Source: an uncultured Roseburia sp. | GTDB taxonomy: Bacteria > Bacillota > Clostridia > Lachnospirales > Lachnospiraceae | DNA length: 34,055 nt | Assembly (NCBI GenBank): GCA_947647505.1 | Contig: CANSKO010000024.1 | Coordinates: 1-34,055 of the forward strand | Reading direction: 5' to 3' | Shown: piece after piece, positions 24,760-33,014 of the stretch | Numbering within the stretch: position 1 is the first letter of the stretch | How the letters are laid out: each line of letters starts with the position of its first letter | Made by a program: the position numbers and the translations under genes | Notes under the pieces: generated by a model | The model's input: only the letters and a program-made list of their open reading frames with translations | What the model was told of the DNA's origin: nothing | Databases searched by the model: none

Positions 24760-26064
24760 ATGGCAATAGTGGAGGTTGTAAAGTACAATGGCGAGCCGAA
24801 TGTTTTTGCCTGGAAATATCCAAGTGAGGAGCTGGGCACCTGGACGCAGCTTATTGTAAACGAATCACAGGAAGCAATATTATTTAAGGGAGGAAAGGCG
24901 CTGGATGTATTTCCAAGTGGAAGGCATACGCTTGACACGGCGAATATTCCGATCTTAAATCATATTATTAACTTACCGTTTGGCGGAAGATCTCCTTTTA
25001 CCGCAGAGGTATGGTATGTCAATAAGCTGTTTAAGCTTGACATTAAATGGGGGACTGCATCTCCGATTCAGATACAGGACCCAAGATATGGCGTATTTAT
25101 TCCTATCCGCGCGAATGGCGTGTTTGGGATTCAGATAGAGGATTCGAAGAAATTCCTGATCAGGCTTGTAGGAGCAATGCCCGGGTTTGACGAGAAGAGC
25201 GTCATTAAATATTTTAGAGGCCTGTATGTCACAAAGGTTAAGGACGCTATTTCGTCTTACGTGGTGAAAAAGGGGATAAGCGTATTAGAGATCAATGCGT
25301 ATATCGATGAGCTGTCTTCTTTTATGAAAGAACGAATCGGGCCTGAAATGTCGGATTACGGCATTCGTCTGGTCAGCTTTTACATTAATGAAATCAGCAT
25401 TCCGGAAGAGGACAGCGCTGTTAAGAAATTAAAAGACGCATTGGCGAAAAAGGCGGAAATGAATATCATCGGATACAGCTATCAGCAGGAGCGTTCGTTT
25501 GATACGATGGAGTCCGCCGCTCAAAATGAAAGCATGGGCGCCGCGCCATTTATGGGGGCCGGAATGGGAATCGGAATGGGCGTTGGCGTTGGAGGCGCAA
25601 TGGCTGGCTCTATGTCTGGCATTGCAGGTCAGATGTCATTTCAGAATCACAGGGATGATTTTGTGGAATGTGCAAAATGCCATGCGAAAGTGTCGGCGGG
25701 ACAGCGGTTTTGCGGCTCCTGCGGAAATGATATGACAAAGCAGGCGGATGAGCCTGAAAAAAGAAAGATCGTATGCGCAAAATGCGGAATGGAAAATAAG
25801 GGTTTTAAGTTCTGCATGGGATGCGGCAAGAAATATATTCCATGCCCGAAATGCGGCGGAGATATGGAAGAGGGAGCGACGGCCTGTCAATTATGCGGAT
25901 ATGAGCCAGCTGAAAAATGTCCCGGCTGCGGCTGCGATCTGCCGGAGGGCACAAAGTTTTGTCCGGAGTGCGGGACGCCGGTAGCGAAAAGCTGTCCGAA
26001 ATGCGGGGCGGCAATTTCAGGAAAGCCAAAATTTTGCCCGGAATGTGGAGAGAGTTTGAGGTGA
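24760..26064 (+). CDS. SPFH-domain protein with five C-terminal zinc ribbons (YdjI-like)
   Basis: This is a 434-residue protein. Residues about 20-240 form an SPFH/virion-core-like domain (QEAILFKGGKALDVFPSGRHTL, PFGGRSPFTAEVWYVNK). A glycine/methionine-rich linker covers about 265-295. Five tandem CxxC...CxxC zinc ribbons follow (CAKCHAK/CGSC, CAKCGME/CMGC, CPKCGGD/CQLC, CPGCGCD/CPEC, CPKCGAA/CPEC). In Bacillus subtilis YdjI, of similar SPFH plus zinc-ribbon type, is encoded in the pspA operon and recruits PspA to stressed membranes. No PspA gene is present in the window. A GGGGGAG site precedes ATG 24760. A membrane-stress scaffold role is inferred. Confidence 0.9.
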   Translation: MAIVEVVKYNGEPNVFAWKYPSEELGTWTQLIVNESQEAILFKGGKALDVFPSGRHTLDTANIPILNHIINLPFGGRSPFTAEVWYVNKLFKLDIKWGTASPIQIQDPRYGVFIPIRANGVFGIQIEDSKKFLIRLVGAMPGFDEKSVIKYFRGLYVTKVKDAISSYVVKKGISVLEINAYIDELSSFMKERIGPEMSDYGIRLVSFYINEISIPEEDSAVKKLKDALAKKAEMNIIGYSYQQERSFDTMESAAQNESMGAAPFMGAGMGIGMGVGVGGAMAGSMSGIAGQMSFQNHRDDFVECAKCHAKVSAGQRFCGSCGNDMTKQADEPEKRKIVCAKCGMENKGFKFCMGCGKKYIPCPKCGGDMEEGATACQLCGYEPAEKCPGCGCDLPEGTKFCPECGTPVAKSCPKCGAAISGKPKFCPECGESLR

Positions 26065-26068
26065 CAGG

Positions 26069-26755
26069 ATGAATGGCAGAGTTAAGATTTTAACAATCAC
26101 AGGCATCGTGGTCATGCTGGCGACTGTGTTGATTTTTGTTTTTGCGCGTCCGATCCTGTTTCCAGGCGCAATATTGGGAGTTGCTTTTCTTTTGTACAGT
26201 GAAATCGTTTTTTTTGGAGGGCTTGCATTTGTAGAGCGCTGGTCGCTGCGGGCTTCCGGAATTATAGCCAGAGCCGGTATGGGCATAACGATTGGAATTT
26301 ATGCGATTGCTGTCTTTCTTTCGTCGCTGATTTATATGAATTTGCATTTTGTCCTGTTCAGGGGATTTCTTATCTTACAGATTTTGCTTTTGGCGTGCGC
26401 CGCGACGATCAGCGTGATCTTTGCAGCAGTCTCTAAAAGCAGGTTTGCCCGGGATTCCAGGGTTCTTGCGGCGGATGCAATGGTGAGGCGATTTGTGGAT
26501 GAGCTTACGCTGATTCAGGATATGAGCGGCAGTCAGGCGGGCGTCGGCAAGCTGGTGGAGGCCATGAAATATTCTGACGCATCGTCTGTGGCGGATGCGG
26601 ACGTGGAAATAGAGGAAGTCATTGCGGAACTGAAAGCTGCGGCATCGGCAGAGGAACGGGATGAAGTAAAGTTTAACAAAAATGTTGAAAAGATGGAATT
26701 TTTGATTAAAAAGAGAAATCTTCAGATCAGAAGCGCGAAACAGGGAGGAATTTAA
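26069..26755 (+). CDS. Membrane protein with cytoplasmic helical tail
   Basis: This 228-residue protein has four hydrophobic segments in the first 120 residues and then an acidic helical tail, with DADVEIEEVIAELKAAASAEE suggesting a coiled coil. I do not recognise the family. It lies 4 bases after the SPFH gene and is surely in the same operon. The layout (SPFH with zinc ribbons, then small membrane proteins) resembles ydjG-ydjH-ydjI of Bacillus in content, but no direct homology can be claimed from sight. Confidence 0.8.
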   Translation: MNGRVKILTITGIVVMLATVLIFVFARPILFPGAILGVAFLLYSEIVFFGGLAFVERWSLRASGIIARAGMGITIGIYAIAVFLSSLIYMNLHFVLFRGFLILQILLLACAATISVIFAAVSKSRFARDSRVLAADAMVRRFVDELTLIQDMSGSQAGVGKLVEAMKYSDASSVADADVEIEEVIAELKAAASAEERDEVKFNKNVEKMEFLIKKRNLQIRSAKQGGI

Positions 26756-26852
26756 GAATGGCGCAATGGTATCGGGGATTGGGATGAAGCTATGAGGAAA
26801 CGTAACAGATTGTTCTGATTGAGGCAGTTTAAAAATAATAAAGGGGTGCGTT

Positions 26853-27428
26853 ATGAATCATTCAAAGGTGGCTATCGTAGTCAGTCAGATTATAGAGAAA
26901 ATAGAACTGATTTTGGGGGGATTGTGGACATTTTTCTTTGTTTTCGGTTTTATAGCCTGTATATTTGACGATATGGAGGGCAGGATTCCGGTTTCAATCA
27001 CAATGGGCGTTTTGGCTGCGTTTGGCGTATGGGTATTTTTATGTGGACGAAAAAGAAAAAAGATGCGTCTGGAATTCAGAAAATATGTGGCCCATCTCTC
27101 GGGTAATCCGACCGGTTCTCTGGATCGGATTGCGGCGGCGTCAGGAACGTCTGTTGATGTGGTAAAGAAGAATATACAGTTTATGCTGAAAAAGAAATTT
27201 TTTCCGAATGCCTATCTGGATGAGGCAAACCAACGCCTGGTTCTTCCGTCCATGACAAACAGAGAGAGTGCGGCGGCGCCTGTGACGCATCATGCTGCTG
27301 CACAGGGACAGGCGCAGGAGGAAGTCGTTTATAATACCTGTAATTGTCCCAATTGCGGCGGCGTGAACAGGATTGCGCGGGGGATGGTTGTGGAATGTGA
27401 TTTCTGCGGCTCTCCATTACAGGGATGA
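26853..27428 (+). CDS. Membrane protein with winged-helix-like part and C-terminal zinc ribbon
   Basis: This 191-residue protein has two membrane helices (about 10-36 and 46-65), then a cytoplasmic helical region resembling a small winged helix (SLDRIAAASGTSVDVVKKNIQF, read as two parts, followed by KKKFFPNAYLD). It ends in a single zinc ribbon, CNCPNCGG...CDFCGSPLQG. The ribbon matches the style of the SPFH partner and hints that the proteins meet at the membrane. The 97-base gap before it contains a 9-codon frame (26758-26787) behind a good ribosome binding site, perhaps a gene scar. AAAGGGG precedes ATG 26853. Confidence 0.8.
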   Translation: MNHSKVAIVVSQIIEKIELILGGLWTFFFVFGFIACIFDDMEGRIPVSITMGVLAAFGVWVFLCGRKRKKMRLEFRKYVAHLSGNPTGSLDRIAAASGTSVDVVKKNIQFMLKKKFFPNAYLDEANQRLVLPSMTNRESAAAPVTHHAAAQGQAQEEVVYNTCNCPNCGGVNRIARGMVVECDFCGSPLQG

Positions 27429-27453
27429 TGCGGTGGAGTAAAATAAAAAGATC

Positions 27454-27522
27454 GGGAAAACCGTTGAAAACAGGGGATTACGGCACATTGGGCGTTGCCG
27501 GAATCCCCTGTTTGGTTTTGGC
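27454..27522. repeat. Hairpin repeat, copy 1
   Basis: AACAGGGGATT at 27469-27479 pairs with AATCCCCTGTT at 27502-27512, with inner CGGCA/TGCCG and outer AAAACC/GGTTTT. The same layout recurs at 29383-29450 with about 80 percent identity. The two copies differ at paired positions in a compensatory way, so the fold is conserved. It could also terminate the SPFH operon, though the T-run is broken by GG. Confidence 0.8.
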
Positions 27523-27633
27523 GCCCCGGGTATGCTGTCAACGAAGAACAATTTCACAAAAATCATGGGAAACGGGCGAAATTTATGCTATATTAGACTT
27601 AGAAAAATACTTAAAAAAAGTATAGGAGATAAA

Positions 27634-28113
27634 ATGGATAAAAAGAAAATTACAAATATGGAAGTCAAAAAGAAGAATAGAAATGATGTTTTTCGCTATA
27701 TATGCAGAAATGGGATGGTATCAAATCCGGATATATCCCATGCGTTGAAATTGAGCCTTCCAACAGCGACGCAGATTACCAAAGAATTGATAGGACGGGG
27801 GCTTGTGGAAGAAAAAGGGGAGATGGAATCCACCGGGGGAAGAAAGGCAAAAGCGCTGGCTGTGTCTGAGAAGATCGGGATGGCGATCGGTACTTCTGTT
27901 CTGGCAGGAATTTTAGGCAGTCTGGGATATATGGCAAACCAGCAGCAAAACCCGGCCGTGCTGGCGGTAATGAAGCATTCATTCACTACGGTTCCGGGCA
28001 TATTATGGATTGTTACAGCGGGAGTTTTATATTTTTACCGCCTGAACAGAAAAGCTTATAATAGAATCGCTCAGGAAATTCAGGAAAGAAAGGAGAGCGG
28101 GAATCATGTATGA
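27634..28113 (+). CDS. Chimera: ROK-type repressor HTH fused to C-terminal helices of a GPH sugar transporter
   Basis: This is a 159-residue protein. Residues 1-78 are the N-terminal winged HTH of a ROK-family repressor (EVKKKNRNDVFRYICRNG, SLPTATQITKELIGRGLVEE, STGGRKAKAL). A normal ROK protein would continue with a sugar-kinase-like domain of about 300 residues. Instead, from about residue 80, KIGMAIGTSVLAGILG, VPGILWIVTAGVLYFYRL and NRKAYNRIAQEIQERK match the last two transmembrane helices and tail of GPH-family sugar:cation symporters. The junction is in frame at about 27862-27893. ATG 27634 is 5 bases from TAGGAGAT. The gene overlaps the kinase by 8 bases. Most likely a deletion product; whether it still binds DNA is unknown. 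Confidence 0.8.
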   Translation: MDKKKITNMEVKKKNRNDVFRYICRNGMVSNPDISHALKLSLPTATQITKELIGRGLVEEKGEMESTGGRKAKALAVSEKIGMAIGTSVLAGILGSLGYMANQQQNPAVLAVMKHSFTTVPGILWIVTAGVLYFYRLNRKAYNRIAQEIQERKESGNHV

Positions 28114-29314
28114 TGTAGTTGCATTAGGGGAGCTGCTGGTAGATTTTATCCAAAATGGCAGCAGTCGAAATGGAAATCCATTGTTTGAAGCAAATCCGGG
28201 AGGCGCGCCATGCAATGTGCTTGCAATGCTGGCGCGGCTTGGCTATCGGACCGCTTTTATTGGGAAAGTGGGGAACGATTCTTTTGGAAAAATGTTAGGG
28301 GAAGCAATTTGGGAAACAGGGATTTCTGCGGAAGGACTGGTTTATGACAGCAAGGTAAATACAACGCTGGCTTTTGTCCATTCGCTGGAAGGCGGCGACA
28401 GGGATTTTTCGTTTTACAGAAATCCGGGGGCGGACATTATGCTGGCAGAACAGGAAATCAGCAAAAAACTTATAGAAGGGTGTAAGGTTTTCCATTTTGG
28501 CTCCCTTTCCCTTACAGATGAACCTGCTAAAACAGCAACAAAGAGGGCGGTTGCTTTTGCAAAAGAAGCAGGAAAGCTGATTTCTTTTGATCCGAATTAC
28601 AGGGAGCCGTTATGGGAAAATGAAGAACGGGCAAAGGAAGCTGTCTGGTATGGAATCGGCGCATGTGATATTTTAAAGATAGCGGATAATGAAATAAAAT
28701 GGCTGACGGGCCTGGATGATTATGATGAAGGCGTGCATGCGCTGAAAGAACGGTCAGGGGCAAAACTGATCAATGTGACGTTGGGCTGCCAGGGAAGCCT
28801 TGCCTATTATCAGGGCAGGAAGGTCTGCGGGAAGCCTTTCTTAAGTGACAGGACAATCGATACGACGGGCGCCGGTGATACATTTTGTGCAGGGGCGCTG
28901 GGGTTTGTGCTGAAACATGGACTGGATGATTTGAAAGAGGCGGATTTGGAAGAAATGCTGACATTTGCAAACGCGGCGGCTTCTATTGTAACAACCCGAA
29001 AGGGAGCGTTACGCTCCATGCCGGACAAAGGAGAAATTGACAGTCTGATTTTGGGCGGCAGGAAGAATCAGGCGGAACAGAAAAATACAAAAACATTTTC
29101 TGTGAGGCTTCAATCGGTAGATAAAGTAAAAGGCTTTGTCAATGATATGGGACAGATAGAAGGAGACGTACTTCTTCTGGCTGGAAAGTATGTGATTGAT
29201 GCGAAATCCATCATGGGGATTTTCAGCCTGGATCTGTCCCACCCATTGCAGCTTCGGATTGAGGACTGGAAAGAAGAATATGCGTTAGTGATTGAAAAAT
29301 ATCTGCATACATAA
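28106..29314 (+). CDS. PfkB-family fructokinase with fused HPr-like domain
   Basis: This 402-residue protein is longer than the 310-325 usual for fructokinases. Residues 1-320 are a complete PfkB sugar kinase: GELLVDFIQNG and NPGGAPCNVLAMLARLG at the N terminus, and DTTGAGDTF with catalytic Asp258. Fructose phosphorylation is inferred from similarity to sucrose-operon kinases. Residues about 328-402 (KTFSVRLQSVDKVKGFV...) resemble HPr, with AKSIMGIFSL matching the regulatory Ser46 motif (Ser368 here). The phospho-acceptor His15 region is replaced by DKVKG, so it cannot carry phosphate from PTS enzyme I. The start overlaps the preceding chimera (ATGTATGA), so translation is coupled. Confidence 0.88.
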   Translation: MYDVVALGELLVDFIQNGSSRNGNPLFEANPGGAPCNVLAMLARLGYRTAFIGKVGNDSFGKMLGEAIWETGISAEGLVYDSKVNTTLAFVHSLEGGDRDFSFYRNPGADIMLAEQEISKKLIEGCKVFHFGSLSLTDEPAKTATKRAVAFAKEAGKLISFDPNYREPLWENEERAKEAVWYGIGACDILKIADNEIKWLTGLDDYDEGVHALKERSGAKLINVTLGCQGSLAYYQGRKVCGKPFLSDRTIDTTGAGDTFCAGALGFVLKHGLDDLKEADLEEMLTFANAAASIVTTRKGALRSMPDKGEIDSLILGGRKNQAEQKNTKTFSVRLQSVDKVKGFVNDMGQIEGDVLLLAGKYVIDAKSIMGIFSLDLSHPLQLRIEDWKEEYALVIEKYLHT

Positions 29315-29382
29315 TGATGGAAAAGCGTTTATGCAGAAATGTAAACCGCTTATTTGATACAAAGGGCATGAACAGAATATCA

Positions 29383-29450
29383 GGGAAACCGCTGAAAACA
29401 AGGGATTCCGGCACATTGGATGTTGCTGAAATCCCTTGTTTGTTTTTGGG
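29383..29450. repeat. Hairpin repeat, copy 2
   Basis: AACAAGGGATT at 29397-29407 pairs with AATCCCTTGTT at 29430-29440, with inner CGGCA/TGCTG and a T-rich 3' side. Compared with copy 1 (27454-27522), one G-C pair has become A-T, changed on both arms. It lies 69 bases after the kinase and may act as its terminator. Confidence 0.8.
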
Positions 29451-29950
29451 GCTGTTTCGGCAGTCCTTTTTTCTCATACTCTGGCAATTCAGAATACACT
29501 TCTTTACAGCTTATTTCCATACGGATTCTTCCAGTCGGGGCAGAGGTATGTTTCGCTCCATGCCATCATAGTCTGCAGGAAGGGTCTCATGTTATTATAG
29601 CGCCGAGTTGGTGGAAAACAGTAAAGTCAAGGATTTCCACTGCTTTTGCCCAAGATCCAGAATGCTGTTTTGACGGCATAATGGAGTGAAAACCATATAG
29701 AGTAAACGCAAAACCGCTTATCGGGCTGATGGCAAAAGGGGCTGTCGCATTGGGCAAATCAGAAAGCTGATATGCGACGGAGCACCTTTGCCGGGGACGC
29801 ACTGCCGGGGAATGCGTATTGTCTTTGGATGTGGCAGTGTTTTGGCCAATCCAGTTTCTAAAGAAATCTTTATATTTCATACAGTTCTCTCTATATATAT
29901 TCCTTTTATACTGAAATCATTAAAAGACAGTATGACAGGAGGATTGCCCT
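29451..29950. other. Gap of about 500 bases without a convincing gene
   Basis: No start with a ribosome binding site is seen until 29938. Frames on the plus strand (about 29700-29770) and minus strand (29880-29587) run open for some distance, which suggests decayed coding sequence, but I recognise no family. A TATA-rich stretch at 29891-29915 may hold the promoter of the methyltransferase module. Confidence 0.35.
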
Positions 29951-30574
29951 ATGTTGAGATTTTTAAGAGAATATATCAAAACCCCAAATACCATCGGAGC
30001 CATAGCCCCCAGCAGCCGTCGCCTGGCCGCTGCCATGACGGATGCCATCGACTTCGGGAGAGCCCGCTGCATTGTGGAGTACGGAGCGGGAACCGGCGTG
30101 TTCACCAGGGAGGTGGCGGCGAGGAAGAGGACGGATACGGTTTATATCGTGATTGAGCAGAACGAGCGTTTCTACGGGATGCTCCGGAGGCAGTTCCAGG
30201 GGATGCCCGGTGTGGCGCTGGTGCATGGAGACGCCGGGGATGTGTGCCGATTCCTGAATGAACAGGGATTTGGCCATGCGGACTATATCATTTCCGGCTT
30301 GCCCTTTACCTCCCTCCCGGAACAGGCCTCCCGCCGGATACTGGCCCAGACCAGGAAAGCTATAGGGGAGGAAGGCGTATTCATCACTTTTCAGTACACG
30401 CTGCTTCGGAAGAAATTCCTGGAAAGCTATTTCCGCATCCAAAGGACAGTCCGGGTCTGGCGCAATCTGCCTCCGGCCTACGTGCTGCAGATGAGACTGG
30501 AATGCTCCCGGAAGGGGGATCCATCTGCAAGACAACCGCAGGGAATGGACTTTCCGGCAACTATGATGCTGTAG
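29951..30574 (+). CDS. Class I SAM-dependent methyltransferase, phospholipid N-methyltransferase-like
   Basis: This 207-residue protein has a short N-terminal helix (FLREYIKTPNTIGAIAPSSR) typical of PmtA/KsgA-like enzymes and motif I VEYGAGTGVFT with Gly45/47/49. IVIEQNERF follows, whose acidic residue binds the SAM ribose, and then ISGLPFTSLP in the motif IV position. PmtA-like enzymes methylate phosphatidylethanolamine, and KsgA/Erm methylate rRNA adenine. The G-L-P-F form favours the phospholipid-type group, by family analogy. It opens a four-gene cluster with a DedA-like protein and a two-component system. AGGAGGA precedes ATG 29951. Confidence 0.82.
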   Translation: MLRFLREYIKTPNTIGAIAPSSRRLAAAMTDAIDFGRARCIVEYGAGTGVFTREVAARKRTDTVYIVIEQNERFYGMLRRQFQGMPGVALVHGDAGDVCRFLNEQGFGHADYIISGLPFTSLPEQASRRILAQTRKAIGEEGVFITFQYTLLRKKFLESYFRIQRTVRVWRNLPPAYVLQMRLECSRKGDPSARQPQGMDFPATMML

Positions 30575-30628
30575 CCGAAAAGCCCATCTGCCGGTCAGAG
30601 GGATAGAACGATTTTGGGAGGTATAGCT

Positions 30629-31177
30629 ATGTGGTGTATCTACTTTCTTCTTTGTGTACTTCTCCCCATATGCATTCCGGTGCCGGAAGTCGCGGTGGTG
30701 CTGTGGGGGACAGGGCAGATAGGCAGCGTGGGAGCCTTTCTACTTGGTGTCACGGGCTCCGTGCTGGGCCTGGCCGTGATGCATACCTTTTCTTCCCTGA
30801 TCGCGTGCCGCATTTTAAGGGGCAAAAAAGAAAAGCGGCTGCTTGCATGGCTGCAGCAGCTGACAGGGCAGTATGGCTGCTTGGCGCTGGGGGCGCTGCT
30901 CATCGTGCCGTTGGTGTCCGATGAGGCGCTCTGCGTGGGTTCCGCTTTTTTAAAAATACCCTTGCCCAGGTTCCTGGAAATTGGTATAATTGCTAAAATT
31001 CTATCTGTGGGAATGGTTGCCTTTTCGGGTTCGCTGGGGGCTTTATGCGGCCTGAAGCATTGGCAGGTCATCGTCGGGGAGATTCTTTTGATGCTTGCTG
31101 CCTCGGCCTGCCTGCGCCATTTCGGCAAAGGAGGGCAGAATGGTTATGAAGGAATTCATACTGATTGTGGACGATGA
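30629..31177 (+). CDS. DedA/VTT-like membrane protein
   Basis: This 182-residue protein has about five hydrophobic segments and a VTT/DedA-like pattern: VPEVAVVLWGTGQIGSVGAF, a GSVLGLAVMHTF helix, and LIVPLVSDEALCVGSAFLKIP followed by RFLEIG. DedA-family proteins are linked to lipid flipping (undecaprenyl phosphate, phospholipids) and resistance to cationic peptides. ATG 30629 is 8 bases from GGGAGG at 30615-30620; the longer reading starts with TTG. Its last 38 bases overlap the response regulator gene. Confidence 0.65.
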   Translation: MWCIYFLLCVLLPICIPVPEVAVVLWGTGQIGSVGAFLLGVTGSVLGLAVMHTFSSLIACRILRGKKEKRLLAWLQQLTGQYGCLALGALLIVPLVSDEALCVGSAFLKIPLPRFLEIGIIAKILSVGMVAFSGSLGALCGLKHWQVIVGEILLMLAASACLRHFGKGGQNGYEGIHTDCGR

Positions 31178-31829
31178 CGAGGACATCCGCAGGCTTCTGG
31201 GCATCTACCTGGGCAATGAGGGCTACCGGCACTTAGCCTGTGAAAACGCGAAACAGGCCCTGGAGGTACTGGAGCATTATCAGGTGGATTTGATCCTGTT
31301 GGACGTGATGATGCCCGGGATCGACGGCATCAGCGCCTGTCTCAGGATACGGGAGAGGAACAAAATGCCCATTATCTTCATGTCCGCGAAATCCGAGGAT
31401 ATGGATATCATACAGGGGCTCACCGTGGGCGGGGACGACTATGTGACCAAGCCCTTTAAGCCCGTGGAGCTGCTTACCCGCGTCAAGGCACAGCTTCGCC
31501 GCTACAAGCAGTACAACGAGACGGAGCATCCGGCCCACACAATCCAGGCGGATGACCTGACGGTGGACATGGAAAGCCGCCAGGCCTGGGTAAGCGGGCG
31601 GGAGATAAGGCTGACGCGGAAGGAGTACGACATCCTGGAATATATGCTGCGCAACAGAGGGCAGGTGCTGTCCATGGCGCAGATTTACGAGGCCGTTTGG
31701 CATGAAGAGTTCTTCCAGGCGGAAAACGCGGTGATGATGCACATCGCCAATCTCCGCGGCAAGCTGAACTGGGACGGAGCCCATCTGGACTTCATCAAGA
31801 CCTGTTGGGGGAGAGGCTATCAGATATGA
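31140..31829 (+). CDS. OmpR-family response regulator, VanR-like
   Basis: This 229-residue protein has a receiver domain (IVDDDEDIRRLL, phospho-acceptor Asp55 in LLDVMMPG, SAKSED, TKPFKP) and a C-terminal winged helix (EIRLTRKEYDILEYML, GQVLSMAQIYEAVW, CWGRGYQI). ATG 31140 is 4 bases and ATG 31146 is 10 bases after AGGAGGG, so either may be used. The gene overlaps both neighbours, showing one tight operon. It is distinct from the regulator at 18202. It probably controls this cluster. Confidence 0.92.
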   Translation: MVMKEFILIVDDDEDIRRLLGIYLGNEGYRHLACENAKQALEVLEHYQVDLILLDVMMPGIDGISACLRIRERNKMPIIFMSAKSEDMDIIQGLTVGGDDYVTKPFKPVELLTRVKAQLRRYKQYNETEHPAHTIQADDLTVDMESRQAWVSGREIRLTRKEYDILEYMLRNRGQVLSMAQIYEAVWHEEFFQAENAVMMHIANLRGKLNWDGAHLDFIKTCWGRGYQI

Positions 31830-32995
31830 CATTGTGGGAGATGATTCCAGAATATATCTTAATTAACGGTATCGTTATCGGGGGAACCATCCTGGTGGTT
31901 TTTCTGGTCTACAGGAGACTGTCTTCTTCCTTTCGGAAACGCCTCACGGCGTATTTTTTGAAGGCGGCCTGTGCCTCCTTTGTCATTAGCCTGGCGGTGC
32001 TGGCGGGGGAGTACCTGCTGTTCTATTTCGGGCTGCGGGAGTTTTTCTATGAGATAGGTTCCCGTTATGGTATCCTCGCCGAATATCTCCAAACGGTGCT
32101 GATGGTGGCGCTTCCCCTGATATGCTTTGTGGTCACCTTTTCCCTGAGGATCAACCGCAGGGTCCGGTATGTGGAATATCTGTCCCGGGAAGTGGGGCGG
32201 ATACGGGAGGAAGGCTTCGGAGGGACCATGGAACTGCGGGGGGACGACGAGCTCACCTGGCTGTGCGCCGCCATCAACGAGATGTCCCTGCAGCTTCGAG
32301 AAAAGGAGGAAAGGGAGAGGAGGCAGCTTAAGAGCAAGAACGAGCTGATCACCAATGTCTCCCACGACCTGCGCAGCCCCCTGACCTCCGTCATCGGCTA
32401 TGTGGAACTGTTAAAAGAGACGGGACCTCAGGACTGGCAGAAGTTCGGCGAATACATGGAGGTGGTGGAACGGCGTCTGGAGGGGTTGAATGTGCTGATA
32501 GACGAACTGTTCGAGTATACAAAGCTGAACGCTGTCGACAAAGTCCCTGACATGGAGAGGAGGGACGTGATGGAGCTGCTGCGGCATATCTTATACGAGA
32601 ACAGGATTCTTATGGAGGCAGAGGGGCTGACTCTTTCCTGGGAGCTGGAGGCGAGAGCCTACCCGGCCGATATCAACACCGGGCAGATGGTCCGGGCATT
32701 CCAGAACCTCCTGGACAATGCCCGCAGATACGCTGACCCCTCCGCCCCCGTAACCGTCACGGCGCAGGATAGGGGCCGCCTCCATATATGCATCTCGAAC
32801 CGGGTAGCGGATGCCTCCAGCTTGGAGCTGGATCAGATGTTCGAGCGCTTTTACCGGGGAGATAAAGCCAGGAGCGATGCCAAAAGTTCCGGGCTGGGAC
32901 TGGCTATTGTAAAGCGCATCCTGGAACTCCACGGAGGAGAAGTGGGCGCCTCTTTGGAGGGGGAGGAACTGTCGGTTCATTTGTTCCTGGGTTAA
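31826..32995 (+). CDS. Sensor histidine kinase, VanS-like
   Basis: This 389-residue kinase begins with ATG overlapping the regulator stop (ATGA). Two or three membrane helices fall in the first 110 residues with a short outer loop, then HAMP-like sequence and the phospho-acceptor His180 (SHDLRSPLTSVIGY). ATPase boxes include QNLLDNARRYAD and SSGLGLAIVKRI. The short loop between helices fits intramembrane-sensing kinases that respond to envelope stress or peptide antibiotics. Confidence 0.92.
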   Translation: MTLWEMIPEYILINGIVIGGTILVVFLVYRRLSSSFRKRLTAYFLKAACASFVISLAVLAGEYLLFYFGLREFFYEIGSRYGILAEYLQTVLMVALPLICFVVTFSLRINRRVRYVEYLSREVGRIREEGFGGTMELRGDDELTWLCAAINEMSLQLREKEERERRQLKSKNELITNVSHDLRSPLTSVIGYVELLKETGPQDWQKFGEYMEVVERRLEGLNVLIDELFEYTKLNAVDKVPDMERRDVMELLRHILYENRILMEAEGLTLSWELEARAYPADINTGQMVRAFQNLLDNARRYADPSAPVTVTAQDRGRLHICISNRVADASSLELDQMFERFYRGDKARSDAKSSGLGLAIVKRILELHGGEVGASLEGEELSVHLFLG

Positions 32996-33014
32996 TTGCG
33001 GCGCTGTATGACAG

